Of a DNA stretch of 64,000 nucleotides, positions 22,494-34,803 are shown one piece after another. Both the position numbers and the translations under genes were made by a program. The stretch spans positions 66,908,001 to 66,972,000 of the forward strand of contig JALMGJ010000001.1 in the NCBI GenBank assembly GCA_023362775.1, read 5' to 3'. Numbering within the stretch: position 1 is the first letter of the stretch; each line of letters starts with the position of its first letter. The notes under the pieces were generated by a model. It had not been told where the DNA came from and did not search any database. It worked only from the letters and a program-made list of their open reading frames with translations. This DNA comes from Charina bottae. Taxonomy: Eukaryota > Chordata > Lepidosauria > Squamata > Charinaidae.

Positions 22494-22742
22494 GTATTTA
22501 AATCATGTTCATAATCACCAAGCTATTGTTTTCCTCCTATTCAATCCAATAGTCACTGTATTTGATCAAACATGGCAACATGGTCAGATGGATTGGATTC
22601 ACACATTGCACAAAACCATATTTTATTTAACTCGGGTTGTTGACTATTATATACCAAAATTGATTGGGTCATGCATATTAGTAAGACATGGCTTATGCAC
22701 TACAATTGCTGGGCTCATGCATATGCTGGATCAGCATTAAAT
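22494..22742. repeat. 249-bp direct repeat, left copy
   Basis: Starts GTATTTAAATCATGTTC and ends GATCAGCATTAAAT, exactly at the 5' end of the L1-like insertion. It matches 25356-25604 over 249 bp with one difference (A at 22618, G at 25480). Confidence 0.95.
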
Positions 22743-25355
22743 CGCTTCCGGGTGCTGAAGACGCCGGTGCGCTGAACCGAGCGCTCCTGGCTCGGCTCAG
22801 CTGTTTGCCTGCTTGCAGCGGTTTTTAAAGAAATAAAACTGCTGAAATCTCCCCTTTGAAGAAAAGGGGATCAGAAGATAAACCACAAGGGTCGCCGGAA
22901 TCGTCGCTCTTTCCCAATTCCCGTTTTTCCACCACGGGAAAAAGGAAATTGAAGCGACGAAAGCGACTGGAAGGACCATCGTTATTGCTCTACAGGAAAC
23001 AGCGAAATCTTTTCAGATAAGTAGCACCTAAATTCAGCACTTTTAGTCACTGTTTTATATTTGTGTTTATTTAAATTTTACATATTATCTGCTAAGATCC
23101 TTCTATGGACATGATCGATACTGCTGGTGTGTGTGTAACTTTCTTGCTAAAGAAGACTTGAGAAATGGTGGGAGCTTAAAGAATAATGACTTTACTTGGA
23201 AGTGAAATGGAGTGACATTGATTATTGACGAATGGCTTATTTACTGAAGTGGGACTAATCTATTTTCCTCTCTGGATTTTGAATTCAATTGGGTTAACGG
23301 TCTGCCTTTTATCTTATTTCTTTGCTTTTTTGCTTTTCATCTTGAGATGGTATTTTTTTTCCTCTTTCTTTCTGTAATGCGTTTGGAAATTATTTGGATT
23401 ATAATGGGTATTTTTGGAATATTTTTGTTTTGAACAGTTTTGGGAATTTTCTTATTATATGGGATTTTAGTGGACTTTCTTGTTGCTTTTTGTCTTGGAG
23501 AGTGAAGACATTTGGAGTTGGGTTTTTTTCTTTCCCCCCCCCTTCTCTCTTTTTTTTCTTCTCTCTCTTCTCTTTGGGACTTGTGATTATAAGCTTGCCT
23601 GAGAACTGGATTGTTATTACATTTTCAAGGATATTTTGACTACAGCTAAAGGACTTACCCGTTGTACCCTTATCTTTTATTTTTTTTATGTGAGAATTAT
23701 TGACTTTACCAAAGTACATTTTGCACTTTTTTTTATGCAACATCTATTAAGAAAAAGCAGTATTATTTTTACTTTTTAAATTTTTTATTGTATCTGGATT
23801 TTTTTTCCCCTCTCTTCCCTTTTTTTTCTTTTGAATCTTTAATAATTTTTTATCCCTCTTCTTCCCTTTTTCTTTTTTTTTATTGTTTATAGTGGTTCTC
23901 CTTTGTCTTTTGTTATTTTTCTTTTTTCTTTACAGGAATATTATATACAACCTGGTTACTGCGGTTGCAAGAGTGAAGAGGGATAGAGATAAGGAAATGG
24001 AGTCCATGGCTGCACCTTCAGAAGTACCAACATCAGATATGGGAAAAATATTGGATGCGATTACAGCACTGAATCAAAAAATAGATGATTCAACTACTGC
24101 CTTGGAGGAAAAGATGGATATTTTAACTGTTACCTTGGAGAAAAAGATGGATGACTTAATTACTTCTTTTGATATAAAAATAGACAAAAAAATGGACAAT
24201 ATTTTAGATCAACAAGCAGAAGAGAAAATGGAAGTGATGAAGGAAGACTCAAAAAAAGAATTTAGAAATGAAATACAGATTGTCAAAGAAATTGCAAATA
24301 TTCTTCCAGGGGATTTTAAAGAGACACAAGGCCAGGTTAAGAAATTGGAGATTAAATCAGATTCTATTACTATGGAATATAATTTAGATGCTATTGTATT
24401 AGCAGAAATGAGAGAAGAAGAATTTATTTTGAGTCTGAGAGGAGCGCTGGAAAAATTAGATGAGAATATGAGAAAATATATAGTTGATACTTTAGTTCAA
24501 TATTTAGAGATAGACGAAGAAGACATGGACTCTGAGATAGACAAAATTTTCAGAGTTGACTCACGTTACGTTAGAGATAAGAAATTGTCAAGATATTTTG
24601 TGAGAAAAGTTACAAAAGAGCAAAATCTGAAGAAACATTATAGTGAGAGATCAAAAACAGTAGGGTTGGGTATAACTTAAAAGAATTAAATCAGAATTTT
24701 TTCTTTTTTGTTTGGAATCTGGGTTGTATAAATAGAAAAATTATTTTCTTTTTATTTCTATATGCATAGTATAATAGTATGGTTGGGTATAAATTAAAAG
24801 ACTTAAACTAGAATTTTTTCTTTTTATCTGGAATTTGGGATGTACAAATAGAAAAACAATTTCTCTTTACTTACCTATGTATAGTTTTGGGAAAATTAAA
24901 GTGTACCAACAATACAGGAATGGATGTTGAAACTACTAGAAATGGCAGAAAATGACAAATTGATTTGCCTACTAAAACAAAATTTTAATTATTATTCTTT
25001 AATGATTGGAAATTTTTGATGGACTATTTGCAAAAAGTAGGAGGAGTAAAACTAAATATGGGGTTTTGATGATTAGATTATAGATGAATAGTATATAACA
25101 GACAAGGAAAAATATATGAATGTTATATGAATAGCCAGCATGTTAAAACAAACTATTTACTTTATTCTTATGATCATAGACGGATCGGAGGTTATCTAAT
25201 TTCTATGTATGTTTTTTTCTTTATTTTTTTTCTTTATTTTTCTTTACTGCACTATTCTTTTTCTTTTCTCTTAATTTGTATTTCTTTTTCTGTTTCATCT
25301 TTAACTTTTAGCTTTGTATATTTAAAAACCTAATAAAACTTAATAATAAAAAAAA
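22743..25355 (+). mobile_element. Non-autonomous L1-clade element: ORF1 present, ORF2 almost gone
   Basis: A 2.6-kb insertion between the two 249-bp repeats. It starts with a short GC-rich 5' end (CGCTTCCGGGTGCTGAAGAC), then a T-rich leader, an ORF1-like frame (about 23997-24680), and an AT-rich region. Near 24920-25010 a short stretch reads like an ORF2 C-terminus (QEWMLKLLEMAENDKL). It ends in AATAAAACTTAATAATAAAAAAAA. No endonuclease or RT domain is present. This resembles the half-L1 (HAL1) arrangement known in mammals. The one mismatch between the flanking repeats suggests a recent insertion. Confidence 0.8.
23883..24680 (+). CDS. L1 ORF1p-like RNA-binding protein, C-terminally short
   Basis: An open frame of 265 codons. 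The first 38 residues are Leu/Phe-rich and come from the T-rich leader, so the Met at 23997 (MESMAAPSEVPTSDMG) is the more likely start, giving about 227 residues. Residues after this form heptad-rich repeats (LEEKMDIL, LEKKMDDL), a predicted coiled coil as in the ORF1p trimer. They are followed by an RRM-like part (FILSLRGALEKLDEN, IDKIFRVDSRYVRDKKLSRY). The frame stops soon after KKHYSERSKT, where ORF1p families usually carry a further C-terminal domain. Its role would be RNA binding and chaperoning. Whether it is expressed is unknown. Confidence 0.7.
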   Translation: MFIVVLLCLLLFFFFLYRNIIYNLVTAVARVKRDRDKEMESMAAPSEVPTSDMGKILDAITALNQKIDDSTTALEEKMDILTVTLEKKMDDLITSFDIKIDKKMDNILDQQAEEKMEVMKEDSKKEFRNEIQIVKEIANILPGDFKETQGQVKKLEIKSDSITMEYNLDAIVLAEMREEEFILSLRGALEKLDENMRKYIVDTLVQYLEIDEEDMDSEIDKIFRVDSRYVRDKKLSRYFVRKVTKEQNLKKHYSERSKTVGLGIT

Positions 25356-25604
25356 GTATTTAAATCATGTTCATAATCACCAAGCTATTGTTTTCCTCCT
25401 ATTCAATCCAATAGTCACTGTATTTGATCAAACATGGCAACATGGTCAGATGGATTGGATTCACACATTGCACAAAACCGTATTTTATTTAACTCGGGTT
25501 GTTGACTATTATATACCAAAATTGATTGGGTCATGCATATTAGTAAGACATGGCTTATGCACTACAATTGCTGGGCTCATGCATATGCTGGATCAGCATT
25601 AAAT
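25356..25604. repeat. 249-bp direct repeat, right copy
   Basis: Follows the A-rich tail of the L1-like insertion directly and repeats 22494-22742 with one mismatch. It is interpreted as an exceptionally long target-site duplication. Confidence 0.95.
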
Positions 25605-26519
25605 AAATCACATTATGGTGTGATGGGTGAATCCAACCTTCATGGGTTTATAAAAAAGAAAACTCTTCTTGCAGTAACACATAAACAAGAATGCAGTAAC
25701 ATACACACAAAGGAATGGACATGGGCATAGGAAGCAGCAAGTGAGAAGCAATCTGTATTTGCCTTTATATTTAGATATCTGAATTTCTGAGAACAGAAAT
25801 AATCAAAATGTGAATACAAATTCTAGCCATTGTATATAAACCTATTTCTATTATTTCATAACTGAGTTTAGCACTTTAGAAGGAGGTAGAAAAGGTAGAT
25901 TCAACATGTTCATGTTATAATTAAACCTACAATGAAATATATACAGAAGGTAATATCTAATCTAATTTCCAGTGAACCTAATTAAAATGAATATTTCATA
26001 GTTTATGGCACTGATTTTATGACAGTCAGTGGTTCACTTTCAAATGAAAAAAGATGACCAATATTTATGGTGATAATGTACTACATTAGAATTTATAACA
26101 TAGCCATAAAACATTAGTTTGCAAGTAGTGATTCAATGCTTTGAGACATGCAAAAGCCTTTATTTGTAAATGTACATCTATATTAATAAAATTAGAGTGG
26201 TTTCAACTGAAGTTGCTCAGTTTTTTTAACACTGGATTTGTTTACCTGCTTCCAGTCAATAACCCTTCTACTTTCTTTAAAATTGATTTTTTTTAAAAAA
26301 ATAACAATGATAAAATAGATAAGTAAATAAGCAAACTGCTAATATATTTTAGTTAATTTTTTGTTTAATTATCATTGCATTTAAAGGGGTGCACAATTGA
26401 GTATACATAGCCCACAGAAAAGATGACTGAGCAGAGGGGGTGGCTTTCTTCTCTATTGCCCCAGATGACAGAACCAGAACCAGTGGGTTAAAACTACAAG
26501 GAAGGAAATTCAGGCTAGA
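25605..26519. other. Intergenic DNA, no gene seen
   Basis: AT-rich, apparently unique DNA with no coding frame or repeat that I recognise. Confidence 0.45.
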
Positions 26520-27655
26520 CATATGCTGATGATATCCAATTACATTTTTTAACCCCAGGCTGGCCAAGTGAGGCTCTCAGGATTCTGTCCCAGTGCTTAG
26601 AGGCTGTGCACATTGGAATGGTGAAGTACCATCTCCAAATCAATCCTACCAAGACTGAGTGGCTGTGGATGTTGGAGCCACTTCCCCATTCAAGAGTGGT
26701 GTGCAGCTTGGGGGTCATCCTGGATTCACAGCTCCTGCTCAATGAGCAAGTGGCAGCTGTGGCCAGGAGAGCCTTTGCACAGCTTCATCTGGTGTGCTAG
26801 TTGCACTCTCTCCTAGATTGGGAAGCCCTTCAGGTAGACACTCACACCTTAGTCACCTCACAGCTTGATTACTGCAACACGCTCTACATGGGGCTGCCCT
26901 GGATGACCAACTGGTCTGGTTCAGAATGGGGTGATGCAGGCAATGGGCATGTGACACCACTGCACTGTGAGCTGCACTGGTTGCCAGTTTGCTTCTGGGT
27001 GCAATTCAAAGTGTTGGTTATTGTTATGAGAGCGCATTCTAGGCTGATAAGAGATCACACAGCTTGGAGAGCGGGGGGGGGGGAGGAGGGTGCTGAGGAA
27101 AAGGAGCAAGCTGGCACCTCCCTAAATTCCCAAGGATATTTTCCCCCTTAGCTCAGTAAAGGAACCTTTAGTCTAGCAAGATTCTGTAGAAACAATAAAG
27201 AACTAGAATTGAATTTCGGCTCAGCATTGTTTCTTCGTCCATTTCCCTGACAGTTATGACCTATAAAGCCCTACATGGCATAGGGCCTGGCTATTTGAGA
27301 GACCATCTGCAGTAGTGTCTGCCTGGCTGCTTCAGACCAGTAGGGTGGGCGCACTCTTCGTCCCTTCAATTAAACAATGTCATCTTTCAGAACCCAGGAA
27401 GTGTGCCTTCTTTGTCATGGTGCTTGCTCTCTGGAATGAAGTTCCCCCTGAAATCTGGGTGGCTCCTATCTTGATAGCATTCCAGAGGGCCTTAAAGACC
27501 TGACTCTTCTCCTAGGCTTGGGCCAGGGTGGCTGGAGCCCCTGTTGGCTGTATGGCGTTTATCTGTTGACCAGATTCACCATCTTTTTACCATTATGTTG
27601 ATTTTTTTTTCATATTGTTTATATTGTGAGCTGCCCAGAGTTTGGGTCTTTGTTT
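26520..27655 (+). mobile_element. CR1/L2-like LINE, decayed, interrupted by a solo LTR
   Basis: Reads AYADDIQLH-like (ACATATGCTGATGATATCCA), then LQINPTKTEWLW (26639), LGVILDSQLLLNEQVAAVARRAFAQL, LDYCNTLYMGLP (26862) and LHCELHWLPVCFWVQFKVLV (26960-27016). After the solo LTR it continues with TYKALHGIGPGYLRD and FVMVLALWNEVPPEI. The 3' end has TGTGAGCTGCCCAGAGTTTGGG near 27625. Frameshifts are frequent, so it is not coding. Confidence 0.85.
27022..27252 (+). mobile_element. Solo LTR (231 bp) with 5-bp TSD
   Basis: The insert begins TGTTATGAGAGCGC and ends TTTCCCTGACA. GTTAT is duplicated at 27017-27021 and 27253-27257, and removing the insert leaves an uninterrupted LINE sequence. It contains a polyadenylation signal (CAATAAAG near 27195) and an 11-G run. 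TG...CA ends and a 5-bp duplication fit a Ty3/gypsy or retroviral LTR left by LTR-LTR recombination. Strand is taken from the poly(A) signal. Confidence 0.85.
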
Positions 27656-27910
27656 TAGGGAAAAGCATTTAAACATATGATTCACCAGACAAAAAGCAGT
27701 ATTTTATTATTCCCTTTGATTAAAAAAAGCTATATTTTTGTTCATTCATTTTAAAAAAACATTTGTCTCCCCCTTTTGTTTCATATGTATTAATAGCCAG
27801 TATTAAGATAGCCAACAATGCAATACTTGTTAGTATTTCCTTGAGTTCCTTCCTGATTGGAGGCAGCCCGGAAGAGGAAGCCCTCCCACCTATCAGCAAG
27901 TGGCAAGGGA
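27656..27910. other. Short unassigned stretch
   Basis: A/T-rich with several T and A runs. Nothing recognised. Confidence 0.4.
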
Positions 27911-27990
27911 GGGCGGGGTTTGCAGGTAGGAGCCAATCGCGCGGACCTGGGGGCAGGGTTTGCAGGCAGGAGCCAATCGCACGGACCGCG
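27911..27990. repeat. Two tandem 40-bp units, each with a GC box and CCAAT box
   Basis: GGGCGGGGTTTGCAGGTAGG plus AGCCAATCGCGCGGACC at 27911-27950 is repeated with five or six changes at 27951-27990. It is GC-rich in an AT-rich surrounding. The motifs are promoter-like, but no transcript can be inferred. Confidence 0.8.
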
Positions 27991-30490
27991 GTGGGGTGAG
28001 GACCCCTGTCTTTTTCATGAATACGGAATGTTACATAAGACCCCGTCCCGTTTTGCTATCCCAATGTCCCTTTTTTGTCTCAAGGAAATATGGTCAGCCT
28101 ACTGTTGCATCATACCAAAAACTAGGTGTTTGTCTTAGCCTCAAATTGCTGTTATTGGTGTTTTAATACCCCATGCAGTTGAAGGAAAAGCCATAAGTCC
28201 AAATGAAACTGGATTAGAGAGACATAGAGAATAAAGTTCATAATACTTTGATGATGACTATACAGTATATAGTACTGCAATATCAGAGACAATATGCCTC
28301 CAAGGACCAAATGCAGGGATATTCAGTTGAGGGAACACTATTATATTCTTGACCTACTTGTAGGCTTAACATCTAGTAGACTACTCTGGGAACAGAACAC
28401 CCACCTAAATGGACCTTTCATTTGATTCAGCACAGTTTTTCTTGATTCTTGATTATTTATATTTTAAAATAAGGAACTGAGGCTGGAGCAAAGTAATAGC
28501 TTCCAGAACATAGTATTCAGTGGGGAAAGATGACTACAGTTTAGAAATATCTGTTTGGTCCTTATTAGTAACACTTCCTTTTTGCTGATAATTTTTTAGA
28601 CATCCATTTAAGAGTATGAAATCATTTTATCCATGATAGGAATTAGATTTCTCCTCCAAACAAGAAAGAACAATAGGTAGCATCTGCAATTTCACATGTT
28701 CATTTATTTTAGTTGCTGGGATTAGATGATTTCCCTTTAGGGCAGGAAATGAAAAAGATAGTGGTGAATGACTTTAAAGAAAGATTAACTGCATGGTCAC
28801 GTATCATTTCAAACAAGGAATATCATTAGGAAAAGAAATGTTTGCATTAGTTATCATAACTTTTAGCACTATACAAGTTCTTAATTTTGCATTATTCTTT
28901 AGCTACAGGATATGATTTGAGAAATCAGTCTAATTAAAATGGAGTAGGAAGTGAAAGAGGTATATACTGCATAAGAATAAAATTTATTACTCCCTATAAT
29001 CTATGAGCCACAGTAGAAGATAGTTTTCTTCAAGGTAATGTTCCAATCCAGAATACTGTCATTAAAATGAGTTTTTGTACTCAGACTCAAATATGCTAAG
29101 TTTTTTAAAGTAACTCTTAAAAGTCTCTTAAAAGCATCTTGCAATCATTTATATGTATATGATTCAATCCTGATATTTACCGCTACTGACATTGGGAGCT
29201 AGTTTTACAGTTTACTTTACTTTTTTTACTCAAGCAATATTAGACTTTCCTAGTAAAATTTGATTTCTCCTGCTCCAATCAGCATATTTTGGGGCTTTGA
29301 AACAATTCATTCCTGATCTTTACTGACAAACACAATTCAATAATCTTATATCAGATTCCAAAATGAGATACTAAATACAATAGCTTGCAGATGAATTTAG
29401 AAAAGGAATATCTCCATGGTCAACTGAAGTATATCTACAACATCTATCTATAGCCTTTGCAGTTTACTTGGAAGTAAGGCCCCAGAGATCTTATTCTTAA
29501 ATTGTAAGTTTCAAACATTTTAAATTTCTATTCCCTTTTTCCAGTGAGCTGAAGATCTTTAAGAGTCCCAGGACTTGTTACCAAAGAATTGTCAGTGCTT
29601 TTCTATTTCCCATAGTTTTTTGTAGAAAAAACTAAGAATCAGAACTGGTATGAAAGTTAATGTACTCTTATAAAGTTGATATACTCCTAAAAATGTAAAT
29701 TAGTGAAAGAAATGGAACTTCTGCCTATGCGAGTAAATGTAGTATTATCACCCCTCCATAGACAATGTGAAATCTGGAGAGCAAAGGGACTTATTTATGT
29801 GATTGGTGGTTACAGTTTACCACTTTCCCATGACTTGTAGCATTCTCCGACTCTACTTGTTTTTGGGAAAAGGCCACATTGAATGATTGAGCACAAGCTT
29901 TAGATACAAAATATTTTGTCACCTCCAGATGTGGCTGGGAAAGTGTAGAAAGAATAAAATAAACCAACCATCATCAGTTGATGCCTTCCAGGTGTTAGGT
30001 TACAACACTTCATAAATCTCAGTCAGTGTAAGCGTGCACTTTATTAAGGAAGACTAGTACATGTATGATTGAGTTACATGAACCAAATGTCTGGCTTATA
30101 TAAAGCCTACATTCTCTATACTCTTTATATAATCTCTATATTTCACACTTTATATAGTCTCTATATTCCACTCTAGCTAGACTTTTATGGGGAACAATTA
30201 CCAAAATCCTTGTCTTTAAGCTATTTTTCCTAAAATTTTGGATAATATAGGACTATAGGCCTGCTAGGAAAAATAGTAAATGACATATTTAGGACATACT
30301 GACAAAAAATATGAATCAAGTGCTCCTTCCCTCTGTTTCTTAGTTCCCAATGCACTTCAGCTATATTTCTACCAATGTGAGAACTCTCACGTTCAGCACC
30401 ATGTTATGCCATCAACTGCTCTAATTGTGCATAGATTTATGGACAATTTTTTTTGTACCTTCGAGTCAGTTTTTGACTCCTGGAAACTTT
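27991..30490. other. Intergenic DNA, no gene seen
   Basis: 2.5 kb of AT-rich DNA with no coding frame. Near 29450-29500 there is debris resembling the repeat at 19668-19745 (TTTACTTGGAAGTAAGGCCCC). Confidence 0.45.
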
Positions 30491-32911
30491 CATTTTTTTA
30501 AAAAAACTTACTTTATTTCAAAATACAAACTACAAAGCATTGACAAAACACCTAAATACGCTAAAAAGAAAATAGTTAAATGAAAAAATCCTTAAACTTT
30601 AAAAAATGGAAATCAAAAGAAAAGAAAAGGATAAAAAAGTAAACGTAGAAAAAAATCTATTGTATATAATAAACTTAGCAATAGTCACTGATTTACTAAT
30701 AAATACCATTATATACGACATAAAAATGTTATTGTAAAATATTGCAAAATCTCTGCCAAAGTAGTATATATTGCTTCATCCTTTGATTAGCAGAAATTAG
30801 TAGAAAGCCTTTTCCAAGAGGTATAAATCACACATTTTCAAAAGCCACACCTTAACATCTGGAATAATATCACTTTTCCAATTCCTCAATTTAATTCTTT
30901 TAGCCACTCCCCATACTCAGTACAACCATAATTCCTGATAAACAGTCAGATTCCAAAGCTTTGGTATATAATTCAACATCACATTAACATTTTTAACATT
31001 TAAAGAGTTTCCCATAGAGGTAATTATACACATTAGAATGCATTCCAAAATGATACCAGATAAAAGCATGACCATAACATTTGGGTCAAGGAACCCTCAA
31101 ATCTTTTACACCTCCAACAAAGAAAATCTGATGTCCATCCTTTCACATGCAATCTTTGGAGAGTCCAATACACTGTAAATACAATTTTTTGATGAATCAA
31201 CTTTAATCTCAAATCTGTTGATACTATTTCAACATTTTAAAGGACATAAAGCCATTAATAGGGCGTTATTGGAAATTCCAGTTCTTTAGTCCATGTTCGG
31301 AATATCCCAGAAATGTCCACTTCAAAAATATTATTGAGCTTTCAGTAGATACTGTATGTTACTGGCTTTACTTCTATCATGGATTCCATCAAATAAGAGA
31401 GCATCACAGGTCCCTTTGAAGCAGTCAAAGCATCTGGCCCATATTGATCTGTTAAAACATGTTTAAGTTGGAGATACTGCCACTCTTGTGTACTGGGAAG
31501 ACCATATTCAATTTGAAGTCGGGAGAAATACTTAAAACAGTTATTACATAATAGAGTAATTGGTTCCAAGTCACGATCCCGGCTTCCACCTAAACTTTTT
31601 ACCACCTATTTTCAGAGTAGAATTTTTCCAAAGAATTAAATATCCATGAGTCTCTTTATCAAAACCCAATCTATGCCCTAATATCAAAGACTGCACTCCT
31701 GGAAATAAAAGAACCTTTCTGCTGTATGTTATACCAAAAACCTCCCATGAGCTCAAGGGAAATAGATAATAGCTTTCCAACATAGCCCATAAAGGATAAT
31801 ATTCCACTATATTTTCATTCCACATACTGATAGCTGATAAAATATAAGCCCAATTATATTTTTGCAAATGAGATAGATTAAATCCACCTTCCTCAAATGG
31901 TAATCTCAATTTAGTTAAAGAAAATCTTGGTGGTCCACTGTCCCAAATAAATTTCCCAAGTAACCTATCAATCTGAAGGAAATATTTATTTGGTATTAAC
32001 ATATGAATATCTCAAAGCCATAAATCAAATGAGGGACAATATTCATTTTGATAACATTAATTTTATCCCACAAGCTTTAGGGAATTTTAACTCATCTGTA
32101 TACATCCAGTTCAAACTCTCAGTTTCAATATATTTATTTCCACATATTTATAAATATATTTTGGGTATGTAAAAACCCAAATATTTAAAATAATCAGTAA
32201 AACTCACAAAACCCAAACTATATAGTTTTTTAAAAAACTATATAGATATATTAGGACCCAATGGAAGTAAACAAGATTTATCCCAATTAATCTTATAAGC
32301 AGAATACTTTCCAAAATACTGTACTACTTTAAAAAAATTATGCAGAGAGATAAGAGTACTGATCCAAAATTGCCAAAATATAATTTATATTCATTCTCTA
32401 CCAATGTAATACACTTAATATCTAAAGATTGCCTTACAATGGTGGCCAAAGGTAAAAAGGTCAAATTAAATAGCAAGGGCAAAGGCAAAGGCTTACTAAG
32501 TCCCACATTGTACTTCAAAAGAGTCTGAAATCATTCAGTTTATTATAACTCTGGCACAGGGTTGCATATAATAATCTCAATCCACTGAACAAAGTACTGT
32601 GGAAAGCCATACCTAATCATCACTTGCTTTAAAAATTTAATCTGAACCAAATCAAAGACTTTTTTCTGCATCTAAAGATACTAATACAGCAGAGTCCATT
32701 ATTCTTGTTGTTGTTGTCCAGTTGTTTAGTCGTGTCTGGCTCTTCGTGACCTCATGGACCATAGCACGCCAGGCCTTCCTGTCCTCCACTGCCTCCCGGA
32801 GTTTACTCAAATTCATGTTCGTTACACATACTGATGTATGATGCTATCTAACCATCTCATCCTCTGCTGTCCCCTTCTCCTTTTGCCTTCAGCCTTTCCC
32901 AGCATCAGGAT

Positions 32912-33331
32912 CTATTCCAGTGAGTCCTCTCTTCGCATTAGGTGGCCAAAGTATTTGAGCTTCAGCTTCAGGATCTGTCCTTCCAATGAGCAGTCAGGGT
33001 TGATTTCCTTTAGGATTGACTGATTTGACCTCCTTGCAGTCCAAGGGACTCTTAAGAGTCTTCTCCAGCACCACAGTTTGAAAGCATCAATTCTTCGGCG
33101 CTCAGCCTTCCTTATGGTCCAACTCTCACAGCCATACATTACTACTGGAAAAACCATAGCTTTAACTATACAGACCTTTGTCGGCAAGGTGATGTCTCTG
33201 CTTTTTAATATGCTGTCTAGGTTTGCCATAGCTTTCCTCCCAAGGAGCAAGCGTCTTTTAATTTCATGGCTGCAGTCACCGTCTGCGGTGATCTTGGAGC
33301 CCAAGAAAATAAAATCTGTCACTGCTTCCAT
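32912..33331 (-). pseudogene. BovB ORF2 C-terminal region
   Basis: A 139-codon frame with FIFLGSKITADGDCSHEIKR, LLGRKAMANLDSILKSRDI, CIVKAMVFPVVMYGCESWTI and LKYFGHLMRREDSLE. It overlaps the part retained at 904-1317, and the two agree almost residue for residue. That suggests closely related, fairly recent copies. Confidence 0.92.
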
Positions 33332-34747
33332 TTCTTCCCCTTCTATTTGCCAGGAAGTGATGGGGCCAGATGCTATGATCTGAGTTTTTTTTAATGTTGA
33401 GTTTCAAGCCAGCTTTTGCACTCTCCTCTTTCACCCTCATCAAGAGGCTCTTTAGTTCCTCTTCAATTTCTGCCATTAGGGTGGTATCGTCTGCATATCT
33501 GAGGTTGTTGATATTTCTCCCGGCAATCTTAACTCCGGCTTGTGATTCATCCAGCCCGGCGTTTCTCATGATGTACTATATAAGTTAAATAAGCAGGGTG
33601 ATAATATACAGCCTTGTCGTACTCCTTTCCCAATTTTGAACCAATCGGTTGTTCCATGTCCGGTTCTAACTGTTGCTTCTTGACCCGCATACAGGTTTCT
33701 CAGGAGACAGGTAAGGTGGTCTGGTACTCCCATCTCTTTAAGACTTTGCCACAGTTTGTTGTGATCCACACAATCAAAGGCTTTAGCGTAGTCAATGAAG
33801 CAGAAGTAGATGTTTTTCTGGAACTCTCTTGCTTTTTCCATGATCCAGCGAATGTTGGCAATCTGATCTCTAGTTCCTCTGCCTCTTCGAAACCCAGCTT
33901 GCACTTCTGGTAGTTCTCGGTTCACATGCTGCTGAAGCCTAGCTTGTAGGATTTTGAGCATAACCTTGCTAGCATGTGAAATGAGCGCAATTGTATGGTA
34001 GTTTGAAGATTCTTTGGCATTGCCTTTCTTTGGAATTGGAACGTAAACTGACCTTTTCCAATCCTGTGGCCACTGTTGAGTTTTCCAAATTTGTTGGCAT
34101 ATTGAGTGCAGCACTTTAACAGCATCATCTTTTAGGATTTTAAATAGCTCAGCTGGGATACTGTCTTCTCTGCTAGCTTTGTTGTTAGTAATGCTTCCTA
34201 AGGCCCACTTGACTTCACTCTCTAGGATGTCCGGCTCAAGGTCAGTGACCACACCATCGTATTTATCAGGGATATTAAGATCTTTCTTGTATAGTTCTTC
34301 TGTATATTCTTGCCACCTCTTCTTAATCTCTTCTGCTTCTGTTAGGTCCCTGCCTTTTTTGTCCTTTATCATGCCCATCTTTGCACAAAACGTTCCCTTG
34401 ATATCTCCGATTTTCTTGAAGAGATCTCTAGTCTTCCCCATTCTATTGTTTTCCTCAATTTCTTTGCATTGTTCATTTAAGAAGGCCTTCTTATCTCTCC
34501 TTGCTATTCTCTGGAAATCTGCATTCAGTTGGTTATATCTTTCCCTTTCTCCCTTGCCTTTTGCTTCCCTTCTTTCCTCAGCTATTTGTAAAGCTTCATC
34601 AGTCAGCCACTTTGCTTTCTTGCATTTCTTTTTCTTTGGGATGGTTTTAGTTGCTGCCTCCTGTACAATGTTACGAACCTCCATCCATAGTTCTTCAGGC
34701 ACTCTGTCTACCAGATCTAATCCTTTAAATCTATTCCTCACCTCCAC
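33276..34747 (-). pseudogene. BovB reverse transcriptase domain
   Basis: Frame 34747-33566 carries a Lys-rich linker, then RT blocks: WKRSVYVPIPKKGNAKESSNY, VQAGFRRGRGTRDQI, FCFIDYAKAFDCVDHNKLW and VRQGCILSPCLFNLY. It breaks near 33570. The following frame, 33569-33276, has the catalytic block NNLRYADDTTLMAEIEEEL and KAGLKLNIKK. Splitting of the RT between two frames means the copy is not competent as it stands. The next piece (FIFLGSKITADGDCSHEIKRR onward) is at 33331-32912. Confidence 0.9.
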
Positions 34748-34803
34748 TGTATATTCATAAGGGATATGATTTAGGTCATACCTGAGTGGTCTAGTGGTTT
34801 TCT

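Noticed and set aside
23399..23743. Lys-rich minus-strand frame in the L1-like leader
   Set aside because: Complement of a T-rich tract; composition only.
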